From NCBI GenBank assembly GCA_963921825.1, contig OY997592.1, positions 28,561,730-28,625,729 of the forward strand: a stretch of DNA of 64,000 bases, in the 5' to 3' direction. Both the position numbers and the translations under genes were made by a program. This document shows, one piece after another, positions 11,001 to 19,954 of the stretch (its first letter is position 1; the number at the start of each line of letters is the position of its first letter). Below the pieces are notes generated by a model. The model was given only the letters and a program-made list of their open reading frames with translations, made no database searches and was not told the DNA's origin. This stretch comes from Erodium maritimum. Its lineage: Eukaryota > Streptophyta > Magnoliopsida > Geraniales > Geraniaceae.

Positions 11001-14000
11001 AAGCAAGATTTTTTTTTATTTTTGGGGCTGGTTTTTAAAGAAATTATATCTGGGTAATTTTTATAAACACTTTCCTTTGGGTTTATCAACACTTTACACT
11101 GGTTTTATCAACACTTTACACTAGTTTTATCACCCCATTCTCCAAAACTGATCATGATTTTTATCATCTCATCACGTGCTTTTTATGAACACCAGTTTTA
11201 TCAACACTAAACACTAGGTTTATCATTGAATTACGTGTGTTTTATCACCCCATCACAAGTTTTTTTTATCAACGTTAAACTCTAGTGTATCACACTTATT
11301 ATCAAAATTGAACATGGTTTTTATCACCTCACTATTTGTTTCTTAACACCTTATTACATGTTTTTTTATCAACATTTAGCACCACTTTGGTACTCCGATA
11401 TAAAACATTTATTAGTGAAGATTTATTATCAGTCAACATTATTTTAATCACCTTGATTTAGATTTTTATTTTTGTGATTCAAAATATATTCATGACTGAC
11501 CTTGATTTAAAGCCCTTGAGAAAAGAAAAATATTGGCGCAAGTTTGAAGTTAATCGGACTTCAAGCTAATCATGAAATATTAAATTAGTGAATTAGTTCA
11601 AAAAAATGGACATTTATCCACATGACATCATGCTATTACAATTATACCCTTATTTGTGTGAGAAAGATGAAAGTGGTGTGTATATAGGTAGGATTGAGGG
11701 TGATGATGTGACATTTTGATGAGTGTTGGATCATAGGTGAGTGTAGCTAAAATTGGTTCTCACGGTTCCTATGTTAAGAGTGATTCTCAATAGATTAACT
11801 CGTTTATATGAATGAAGATCAATTGTACGGTGTTCAGAAGTATTTTTGGATTAATTGTGCGGCGTGCGACTTGAATGAAGTTTTACAAATTTTTAAATAA
11901 AAGTAGCTTTCAATAGATTTTGTCTCTTAGAAAATATGAAGAAAATTAAAATAGTAGTTAATTTTTTTTGAGATTCCCAAGATAATATTTTGATATTTAT
12001 TCTGACTTAGAGTTTTGAAGTCATGTGATATTAGAGGTTAACGGGTTTTTCACCCTTTTTTGTGCATACCAACGACAACGACCCATCTATTTTGCATAAT
12101 ATGGTTCCCTAATAAAGTAGAAATTTTTGCATAATATGGTTCCCTAATACAACATATAAATATATCGACTATAACAGGGGATGATTCTAATAAAAATGCC
12201 TTAGGCTTTAAATTTTTTGGCATGGTAGTGGATATTTTATTGATCATAGCAATCAGAAGACATACAACATAAAGATGATAGAAAATAAAAGGCTAAGACA
12301 TATTTCTAACGCGTAGGTTTCAAACGTTAGCCCTATAACGAAATATTCAGTTATATTAGGGATAAATATGAGGAGACGATCTTCAGATAGGTGGATGTGT
12401 GAATGCCGTTTCGGTAGTCGTTTCCTGTCTCAACCTGAAAATGCCTCTGATAAAAGATTTGGGGCATTTGAGGGGATAACAGGAATCTAGGGAGAACACC
12501 AAGAAAAGGGGGAACCATGATGTCAGACTTGCACTGACTTTGGAAGAGTGGGGCGTGCATCCCCCCACACACCTTGTTGCCCGTCCTTCGACTCACTGGA
12601 CTTGGAGAAGTTGCGTAACAGTGCTTGCCTAGTTTTTTTGGGCCAACAAGAGCTCCTATTCATGATTCACGACAGCTCAACAACGCCATCGATTTTCCAC
12701 CTTTTTTGTCGAAACTCTGAGGGGACACCACCAACTTCTAGCGTCGACCCGCCTGTAAAGCCAGTCACTTCTCCCAATTGTTATGATTCTAATCGGGGGG
12801 CTGAGAGGTCCTCGTAAAAAGATCCATATTGAACGGAATTAGGCCTGGTTGCCCGTTGAGCGAGGTAGGAGGCATTGGGCCACGGTGAGGCTACCACAAG
12901 CGAAGGTGGGGTAGCAGATCGCTTGTGATCTCTTCCTTCGACCGTTTCAAGAGGGACTCCAAAGTAGAGGTGCAAGAGGAGATGGTGTAGGATGTGGAGG
13001 CGAAGATGCTGGTGGTGTAGGGAGCAGTGGCTTTGAGGACGTTGACGTTGGGGGCATGGACGTTGGAGATGAATGCGGAAGTGGTGTGGGAGGCGGCATC
13101 GTTGCACTACGGCCAACTAGAGGTTCCCGAGAAAACTTCATCTCACTCCAAACTCTATTATTCCATCCCATCATTTTAGTAGATGGCGCGCAGATGAAAG
13201 CTATATTGGTGAGGGCGGTGAGCGGATACGATGACGACAAGGCAACAAACGGAGGGTATAACAATAAAGAGATAGTAGAGAACTCTAAAGGTTCGGATTC
13301 AGAGAGATGAGAGTTGGTTCTCTTGTGAGGCATGAATCTGTTCGTATTTGTAATCGCTTTATTTTATAATCTTAACAAATATTAAAATAATTTCAATTCA
13401 TTATTTTATTATTAAAATTTCAAGACAATAATTCTAAATCGTGATTTTAGGATTCAAACTTCAAATTTTAAAATAGAAATTAGGTAACAAAAAATTTAAA
13501 TTTTCATATCTTTTAAATTTCTTAATATTTTTAATGAACAAAATTAAGGATATGAAAGTTTAGATTTTTTTTACAAATTATTTTTTAAATGTAAAATATA
13601 TAGGGTAAAATAGTAATTTTTAGACAAGTTATAAGGAGAAATTTCATTTTAATACCCTGGTAAACTTTTATTTGCAGTTTAATACCCTAGCTTGTTTTTT
13701 TTTGCATTTTAATACCCTAGCGAACTATTATTTTTAGTTTCATACCCAACCATTGTTTTTTTTTTAAAAAAAATACCAAAAACACCCTTTAACCTTTGAC
13801 CTCTGAAAAAGATTAGGGTATTTTTGTGAAATTTCAAGAATAAATTAAATAAAAAAATAAAAGAAAATAATACTAATTTTTTTTTCTTCATCTGTAAATG
13901 TGTAAAATAATTATGTATAAGAATTAATTCTAAAAAAATTATTATTCATAAATATGTGAAGTATATAAAATATTAATTATATAAAAATATGATTTTTGTT

Positions 14001-17000
14001 CAAATGTATAAATTTGATTTTTTGAATTATATAAAAATATGATTTTAAAAATATATAAAAACTGATTTTTTTGAATTATATAAAAATATTATTTTGAAAT
14101 ATATAAAAATTGATTTTTAGAATATATAAAAACTTATTTTTAAAATTATTTTTTAAATAAAATATAATTTTTTGAAATATATAAAAACCAGATTTTGTGG
14201 TAGGTTTTGAAAGTTTGATTGGTCTTAGGGCGTATTTTGGACTTTTCATCTATTTTGGATGGAAAGTTAACGGTTGGGTATGAAACTGAAAATAATAGTT
14301 TGCTAGTGTATTAAAATGCAAAAAAAATACAAGTTAGGATATTAAACTATAAATAAAAGTTTTTCGGGGTATCAAAATAAAATTTTCCCAAGTTATAATA
14401 AAAAAGAAAGTTCTGGACACATTTTTATACTAATCAAAGAATATGACTATAATTTATAAAAATAAATATATCTCACCTTTTTGTAATTACTCTTACATAT
14501 TACAGAATCTTCGGACCTTTGTCTATAATTTAAGATAATAGTTTTTTTTTTATAAACAAAACAAATGTAGATTAAAAAAAATTTAGAGGATAAAAAGGAG
14601 TATAAGATGTAAATGTAGATCCCGGAATGCAATTTAAATCAATCACACCATATTCGAAAAAATTACCCTCTCGTTTGTCGAGAAGTTCTCTCCCGAGAAA
14701 GCAAACCCTAGCCTATGGAGCTAATCGTCTTTACCTTTGTCCACACCGCTGTAACGTCGCCTGACCCAGCCGATCCCTTCCCGTCACCTGACATGCATGC
14801 CTCGATCAAGGTGCCACCGTCACGTCCTTCGACCGACGTCCTCTCCCCTTTAAAGGCCCTTTAAAGGGTCGACGCCTCAAGAAACCTAAAACCCAATCTG
14901 CGTCGCTGACCACCTTACCCTCCCTCTCATCGCATCCCCACCACTACAATTGCTCGCCCCTCCATCGCCACCATTACAATTGCCCGTTCCCTCGCCAACA
15001 CAACCGACCGACAAATCTCTTCTCCTGGTGGCCGCTCGGTTTTCGGCGGGTTCCTCAACGCCAAGAATCAAACCATGCCGAGGGAGCCCGGTTAAGTTGA
15101 AGACCACTTCTCCGGTGACCACGCAGCCTTCGGCCGGACCCCTTGGTGGTAAGAACGAACAACCACGACCTCTCTCGCCTGTGTCCGTCAAGGAGCCACT
15201 AGATCCCGTGGAAGTCTCCCCTCTCGTGGTGGCGAAACCATAGTCGACCAGCCCGTGGAGAGAGCAACCGCCCATGGTTGTGGCTTGCACAACAAGTGTT
15301 GTCCTCTATCCAGGCCAGGGCCCACCTAGGTTTCCTATTACTAACCGGCACACCCAGCCCAGCCCGGTACCACCTAGTCCAAGCCCACTCCACCGAGACC
15401 CTCGAAAAAGAAAGGCTCACTTGAACGATGAGGTGGTGGAGCTAGCTCGAATCCGAGCGATTGGTGTCCCCAATGCGGACCGGATCCCTCTGATTCCGGC
15501 CTGCCTCACCACCCGTCAATAATGACACGTCAGCGTCGGCTACCCCTTCTGCATGCAGCGGAACCGGACTTCTGACGTCTTTCTCTCACACCGGAACCGA
15601 ATGACGATGTCTCGACCCTTCAGGAGGTCCTCTCGGCATGCTCGCTGGATGAGGATGACGAGATTGAAGTGCTCGTCCCTTATACCCAGGTTGACCCATC
15701 GATTTTGACCCGCTAGAGCTTTTCTTTCCTTGGAAAACTCTGGGCCGATAAGCCTCCTCAAAAAAAAACCCTCCTCCTGATCATTAAGAGAGCATGGGGA
15801 AAATATGTTGAAGGACAGGTGATTAAAGACATAGGACCTGGAGTGTTCGGGTTCTACTTTGAGTTAGTAGAAGTAAGGAACTGGGTGCGCAACAATGAAG
15901 TGTGGTGCGTCAATGGAAAGCCATTCCTTCTAGCCGACCTAGACCCAATGGCTAGGGAACAAACTGCCCTGGATCGGCTCCAACTCTGGGTGCACGTCCA
16001 TGGTCTCCCACCTGTGGTCCGAACGAAGGCGACCGCTAAGTCAGTGGGCTAGGCTCTGGGTCTTTGCGTGTTTGTCCCCTACGATAGATGGGTGTTCTAT
16101 TGGGGCGGGATAGTTCGATTCCGCTACTGGCACCAGGTGGATCGGCCCCTACACCGACAACTGACCCTATGATTCCCAGAATTTTGGGACTCAATCACTG
16201 CGTCACTCACATACTCAAAGCTCCCGATCTTCTGCCACAATTGTCAGAAGGAGGTCAAATCTACTCTCCGGTTTAGTGATTCGCTCCTTGAGTACCAGAA
16301 GGATCACCAGACAAAGACCTATGCGACAGACTGGGGACAAAAGATAACTCCTAACACTGTACCTAAGGTCCCCTCGCCTCGGGGAAGGGGACCAATTGTA
16401 TCTCCGAGCACTGTACCTAAGGGTCAACGACCGGGTCCAAGCACTCGACCTGGAGACGGTAGCCTAGGCTGGAAGAACTTGGTAATCGACCGCACCCCTA
16501 CCAGAACCACAGTCCCGAGCATTCCTCTCCTTGAGCACAAAGATAAAGAGTGCATAGCTGCTAGAAGACTAAAAAGGGGCGCCCCTGGGGAGCCCTAGGA
16601 AGACCAACCAAGGGCGGGAAAGAAATCCCGCTCAGAGGAATGAAAGAAATCCATTGCTACAGGGACTGGCATTTGGAGGGGTCCCTGAGAAGAGTTCTGC
16701 TTCCACCCGAGATCAGTGATTGCAAGTTCGGTCTGTACAGTGAATACAACATTTTTGGCTACACCTTGAGCAGTAATCAATGGTCTCAACCTAGAATATT
16801 TTTACTTTCAGTATGCATGTATGGCCCTCTCAACACCGGTTGTAGTGGTTCATCCGTCTCAGAGTTTGATGTAAAGGAACTTATTGGGTTTCCTTACAAT
16901 GTTATGACTATTTTATTTTGTACTCAGGAAGTTTTTCTTGACGCATTCTTATGTCGAAAAATGCTATAAATAAAATTGCACTAATTTAGTCAACAAAAAA

Positions 17001-17610
17001 ACTACAGATCCCAGAAAAAAAAAACCACAAAAACCAAACCAACTCAAACAAAAAGAATAACTGGACCCCAAACAACAGGATAGAGAAATGAAAATTAAGC
17101 CAGCTACAGAGAAGCCTCATAAGGCTTTATTCAGAAACTGAGAATAATTGATCTGCAACTAAGGACTTGGCCAGCACACCAAGCCAAAACAACCTCCCTT
17201 ATAGGAATGGAATTTAAGATTATAGTTGGATAGACTTAGACATTTGTTTTTATAATGGTAAGAAATTAAAATATTATAGTTGATGAGATGATAATTATTT
17301 GATAAAAGAACATTTTGAACCAAGTATTGGATGAATTAATAAACAGATATTTATGACACAGGATCTTACTCTTGGGTTAACGTTGGTGAGGCCTGTACCT
17401 CTTCAGATCGGCGACGATTTAATCGTTACTAAAGAGAATTATGGTTCGGTACCCCGAGTGTTTGTGGTGGGTGAGAAAGATTTGGCGTTGCAAAACTGGA
17501 AGCCTGAACAGATTGATGAGTTGATACCCAGTGCCGATCATATGCTCATGTTCTCAAAGCCACACGAGTTGTGTTCCTATCTTCAACTTATTGCTACTGC
17601 CTACAATTAG
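7648..17610 (+). CDS. Methylesterase-like alpha/beta hydrolase (MES/SABP2 family), three exons
   Basis: Exons 7648-8007, 8108-8257 and 17362-17610 join in frame to 252 aa (tobacco SABP2 is about 260). Family members are cytosolic esterases that cleave methyl esters of salicylate, jasmonate or auxin; related proteins are hydroxynitrile lyases. The substrate here cannot be told. Visible features are 'FVLVHGASHGAWCW' (oxyanion-hole region, residues 7-20), nucleophile Ser81 in 'VSHSLGY', Asp210 in 'VVGEKD' and His230 in 'SADHM', so the triad is complete. 'QLSPPE|DLTL' spans the last splice junction exactly as family proteins read. Oddities: the usual Gly before His-Ser is Ser79, and about eight residues are missing between Asp and His compared with SABP2. 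Introns are GT-AG; the second is 9.1 kb and full of transposons. The gene may be functional or a recent casualty. Confidence 0.85.
8108..8257 (+). CDS. Methylesterase exon 2
   Basis: 50 codons after acceptor 'TTGTGTAG|GAAGG', covering the lid region ('MPPTSVLLGPNCLATKLYQLSPPE'), ending at donor GAG|GTTTCA. The phase-0 intron before it (8008-8107) is 100 bp and contains repeated 'TGTGTATTG'. Confidence 0.85.
8355..9837 (-). mobile_element. LINE-type retroposon with poly(A) tail inside methylesterase intron 2
   Basis: On the - strand it ends in 'GTTACTCCAAAAAAAAAAAA' (poly-T at 8354-8365 on the + strand). Its last 250 bp resemble the 3' UTR seen at 39620-39900 and 54998-55250 ('TTTAGTTTT', 'CGCCTTTATG'). 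The upstream part is GC-rich with a long open frame (9024-9788) that has no recognised domain and includes a 120-bp tandem repeat. It looks like a 5' GC-rich body joined to a LINE-type tail, with no RT or endonuclease. Confidence 0.5.
9161..9420. repeat. 120-bp tandem duplication
   Basis: Two full units, 9161-9280 and 9281-9400, differ at only a few bases. A third partial unit starts at 9401 ('GAGCAAGGTCATAGGTCGAG'). The unit length is a multiple of three, so the - strand open frame survives across it. Confidence 0.9.
9838..10159. mobile_element. Truncated arm of the ATCAACACT-repeat MITE family
   Basis: It begins 'GAGGAGAAATATACT', like the ends of the element at 53611-54989. From about 9970 it matches the right arm of the neighbouring element (11460-11650): 'TTAAATTAGTGAATTGGT', 'AATGGACATTTGTC', 'ATACTATTACAGTTAT'. 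It stops where the next copy starts. Confidence 0.55.
10160..11802. mobile_element. 1.6-kb foldback MITE with internal ATCAACACT minisatellite
   Basis: The ends are long inverted repeats: 'GGAACCGCGAGAACCAATCTAAGCC' at the left against reverse complement 'GGAACCGTGAGAACCAATTTTAGC' at the right. Subterminal blocks ('CACTAATTTAATTTTTCCCGC', 'GAATATATTTTGAAGCACGAA') are also mirrored. A second complete copy lies at 53611-54989. The family resembles MULE-type MITEs in its GAGGAGAAAT end. No TSD is evident here, and no transposase is encoded. Confidence 0.7.
10530..11400. repeat. Diverged minisatellite (TTTATCAACACTxxxCACTGG)
   Basis: Units of roughly 20-24 bp alternate 'TTTATCAACACT', 'TACACTGGTTTTATCACC' and 'CACATGTTTTTT'. 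A higher-order period of about 280 bp is visible through the recurring 'GGGGCTGGTTTTTAAAGAAATTA' and 'CTGGGTAATTTTTATCAACAC'. Unlike a CRISPR, the spacers are neither unique nor of fixed length. Confidence 0.75.
11803..12369. other. Intron sequence without recognisable feature
   Basis: AT-rich sequence with a short direct repeat, 'TTTTGCATAATATGGTTCCCTAATA' type, at about 12090 and 12128. I see no gene. Confidence 0.5.
12370..13340 (-). pseudogene. GC-rich Pro/Ser-rich fragment, probably transposon ORF1 5' part
   Basis: Open frames on the - strand at 12947-13333 and 12781-13116 encode Pro/Ser/His-rich sequence without a recognisable domain. Composition and GC jump resemble the 5' parts of the LINE-derived ORF1 fragments at 14690 and 45165. 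No start, end or poly(A) can be fixed. Confidence 0.3.
13341..13625. other. AT-rich intron sequence, nothing recognised
   Basis: Low-complexity A/T sequence between the GC-rich fragment and the MITE at 13635. Confidence 0.5.
13635..14389. mobile_element. MULE-type MITE with perfect 9-bp TSD
   Basis: The 755-bp element starts GGAGAAATTTCATTTTAATA and ends with the inverted counterpart (reverse complement GGGAAAATTTTATTTTGATA). The inverted repeats reach about 130 bp, including 'CAGTTTCATACCCAACC'. It is flanked by AAGTTATAA at 13626-13634 and again at 14390-14398. The interior is AT-rich and holds repeated 'ATATAAAAATATGATTTT'. The 9-bp TSD points to the Mutator superfamily. It is inserted in intron 2 of the methylesterase gene. 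Confidence 0.9.
14690..17000 (+). pseudogene. LINE-derived ORF1-only element (DUF4283 + zinc-knuckle remnant)
   Basis: The + strand reads a Pro-rich N-terminal part (14950-15520) and then a DUF4283-like block at about 15740-16140 ('KRAWGKYVEGQV', 'DIGPGVFGFYFE', 'GKPFLLADLDP', 'LQLWVHVHGLPPV', 'FYWGGIVRFRYW'). A degenerate zinc knuckle begins 'FCHNCQ' at about 16225. Several frameshifts and stops break it. From about 16560 it joins sequence homologous to 39900-40010 read on the - strand ('GAGGAATGAAAGAAATCCA', 'CCCTGAGAAGAGTTCTGC') and then an untranslated tail ending near 'CAACAAAAAAACT'. No endonuclease or RT occurs between ORF1 and tail. It lies in methylesterase intron 2, same orientation as the gene. 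Confidence 0.65.
17001..17361 (+). other. 3' end of methylesterase intron 2
   Basis: A-rich sequence, then plain intron sequence ending in the acceptor at 17361. A reasonable branch-point candidate lies within the T/A-rich 'TGAATTAATAAACAG'. No further gene is seen. Confidence 0.5.
17362..17610 (+). CDS. Methylesterase exon 3
   Basis: 82 codons plus stop after acceptor 'TATGACACAG|GAT'. It begins 'DLTLGLTLVRP', continuing the 'QLSPPE' end of exon 2, and carries Asp210 and His230 of the triad. It ends 'IATAYN', close to the family's usual C-terminus. It is separated from exon 2 by 9104 bp. Confidence 0.85.
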   Translation, partial: DLTLGLTLVRPVPLQIGDDLIVTKENYGSVPRVFVVGEKDLALQNWKPEQIDELIPSADHMLMFSKPHELCSYLQLIATAYN

Positions 17611-17733
17611 GACCATCGTACCACAGTGTACGTGTTCCATGTCTTGTGAATTTCGATGAGAGGTTGTAATAGATTACAAGTGGCCGAAAAAAATATATGA
17701 TATGAGCTACAAACCTTAACGATCTCAATTTTA

Positions 17734-18966
17734 GGGTTATTTACGATAAGGTACCCTTATGTTTCGTCTACGAACGATAAGGTACCTTTATGAATTTTTT
17801 GAACGATAAGGTACTCAAATGTTTCGTCCACGAACGATTTGTGTTAAAATTTGCATATTCTGTTAGAAAACTAACGAATATTCCTCCAAATCAGACATGT
17901 GCAGTTAAGTGGGGTGTGAAATGACGATTTTACCCTTTCTTATTTTAAGCTTATAAATTTGATAGACAAAATTACAATTATACCCTTAATCATATAATAC
18001 AATAAAAATATAATAAATAAATAAATAAATTTAATATTTTTAAAATTTAAAATTTAAAAAATAAGAATAAATTTTTTAAAATATTAGAAAATAAAAAATA
18101 TTAAAATATAATAAAATAAAATATTTAAATATTTAAAAATAATAAAACGAAATATTAGAATAAAAAATAAAATATTCAAAAAATTCAAAAAACTAAAAAT
18201 TAAAAATATTTAATAATATTAAAATAAAATATTAGAATATTAAAAAATATATATATTTAAATATTAAAAAAATATAATAATAATAATAAAATAAAATATT
18301 AAAATAAAAATAAAATATTTAAATATTTAAATATTTAAAAATAATAAAATAAAATATTAAAAAACAAAAAACAAAATATTAAAATATTAACATATTTAAA
18401 ATAATAAAATAAAATACTAAAATAAAAAAAATAAATATTAAAATATTTAAAAATAATAAATATAATAAAATGAAATATTAAAATAAAAACTGATTTTCAA
18501 AATAAAAACTGATTTTGAAAATAAAAATTGATTTAAAAATAAAAATAAAAAATGATTTTTAAATATAAAATCTGATTTTCTAATATACAAAAAAAACTGA
18601 TTATTAAAAAAACTGATTTTTAAATTTAAAAATCTGATTTAAAAAAAAATATAAACTGATTTTTGAAAATAAAAACCAAATTCAGTTTTTGAAAAATATA
18701 ACTTAAAAAAATATATAATCTATTTATTTGATTTTGAAAATTAAAAAAATTAGAAAATATAAATTAAAGAAAAATAATAACTAAGGGTATAATGGTCTTT
18801 TCACTCTTAAGTCAAAAGTCAACTGTAATGTCAAAGGGCAAAATAGTCATTCTACATAATTCTGTTAGTTTTTTGACCCTATTAACCCAAATCATTTGTG
18901 GACGAAACATTTGGGTACCTTATCGTTCGTGGACGAATCATTCGGGTACCTTATCGTAAATAACCC
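17734..18966. mobile_element. 1.2-kb MULE-type MITE with perfect 9-bp TSD, next to the methylesterase 3' end
   Basis: It begins GGGTTATTTACGATAAGGTACC and ends with the inverted copy. The inverted arms contain three spaced repeats of 'ACGATAAGGTACC' and 'GTTTCGTCxACGAACGA'. The TSD TCAATTTTA is at 17725-17733 and 18967-18975. The interior (18000-18780) is almost pure A/T with repeated 'AAAACTGATTTT' phrases. It starts 123 bp after the methylesterase stop codon and may therefore lie in or just beyond its 3' UTR. Confidence 0.9.
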
Positions 18967-18994
18967 TCAATTTTATTAATTCCATCACTGATAG

Positions 18995-19143
18995 CCAGAT
19001 TTTTTTTAAACGAGTAGATGGAGTATTGTATTACTACAAAATATAAACCTTACAGGTTGGAGCATAACTGTCCAGGATTTCAGATATTTGTCCCAGTCGA
19101 CCATAATCCACCAGGCGCTCATGGATATGTAGAAATAGTCTGC
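18995..19143 (-). mobile_element. LINE 3'-tail fragment
   Basis: On the - strand it ends '...ACTCCATCTACTCGTTTAAAAAAAATC', i.e. a short poly(A), and resembles the tail at 8355-8420 ('GTAGTAATACAATACTCCA' against 'GGAATATAATACAAGTTACTCC'). It is only about 150 bp long. Confidence 0.4.
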
Positions 19144-19954
19144 TTTGTAGTTCAATCATAAATGTCCAAATATATATATATATATATATCATCATCATCA
19201 TCATTAACAATAAATCAAAGTGGCTTTATATTACTTATGTGTTGGAGTAATATATCGATGTGTGTTCTGATCTATGCACACCATGCGAATAGACCATAGA
19301 TCAAGACGGATCACACACGATGGGTCCCTAGTTAACAAAGCTTCACTAGAATCGACTAGTATGAAAGATGACTCTTTATGGCTTACATTCTTTTAGTCAT
19401 TGGAATGAGATTCCAGAGTCGGATCATAGATATCATGTGGGACATGATATTGGACGACCCGACATGAATATGCTCCATAGATCAAGTTATGAACATAGTC
19501 ATTGTCGTAACTTGTCATGTATCCTTAGACCAATGAGTCTTTGTGATTACTATGTAGTAAACAACTGAGTCTGACATGAGCCCAACGTTGCTTGTGACGA
19601 GGTTTTCATAACGGCCATGATTAGCTTGGGGACGGACTGCATGAGTGACACGAAGGATGACTAAGGGATTTATCCATCATAGTGCGGTATGGGAAAGGTC
19701 CACTTGATCGAGAGTGACTGAAAGAATAGCATGGCCATGCATATGATACTGAGTATCATATATTCAGTCATCTCACATATCAAGGAATAGTGATTGAGAA
19801 CAATAAAGATGACGGCTCTATGCCTTATCTCAATCAGGATATCAAGGATAAAAGGATAATGACATGGACGACAGAAAGGTTAGAATCGACAGGGTCGATT
19901 CGTTATACAGTGTCAGACAATACTAAATTCTTGTTAGTTGCCACTTATATATCA
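19144..19954 (+). mobile_element. Fragment of a Copia LTR (same family as 24180, 26184, 32549)
   Basis: From 'GTAGTTCAATCATAAATGTCC' to 'TTAGTTGCCACTTA' it follows the 5' half of the LTRs at 26184 and 32549. It lacks the first 15 bp ('TGTTAGTCTTAGTGC') and everything after 'GCCACTTA', where a LINE begins. A local (TA)n/(ATC)n expansion occurs at 19171-19205. Confidence 0.85.

Noticed and set aside
10530-11400. Regularly spaced short repeats that look superficially like a CRISPR array
   Set aside because: The spacers are not unique or constant, the repeats drift, there are no cas genes, and the array lies within inverted arms of a plant MITE in an intron.
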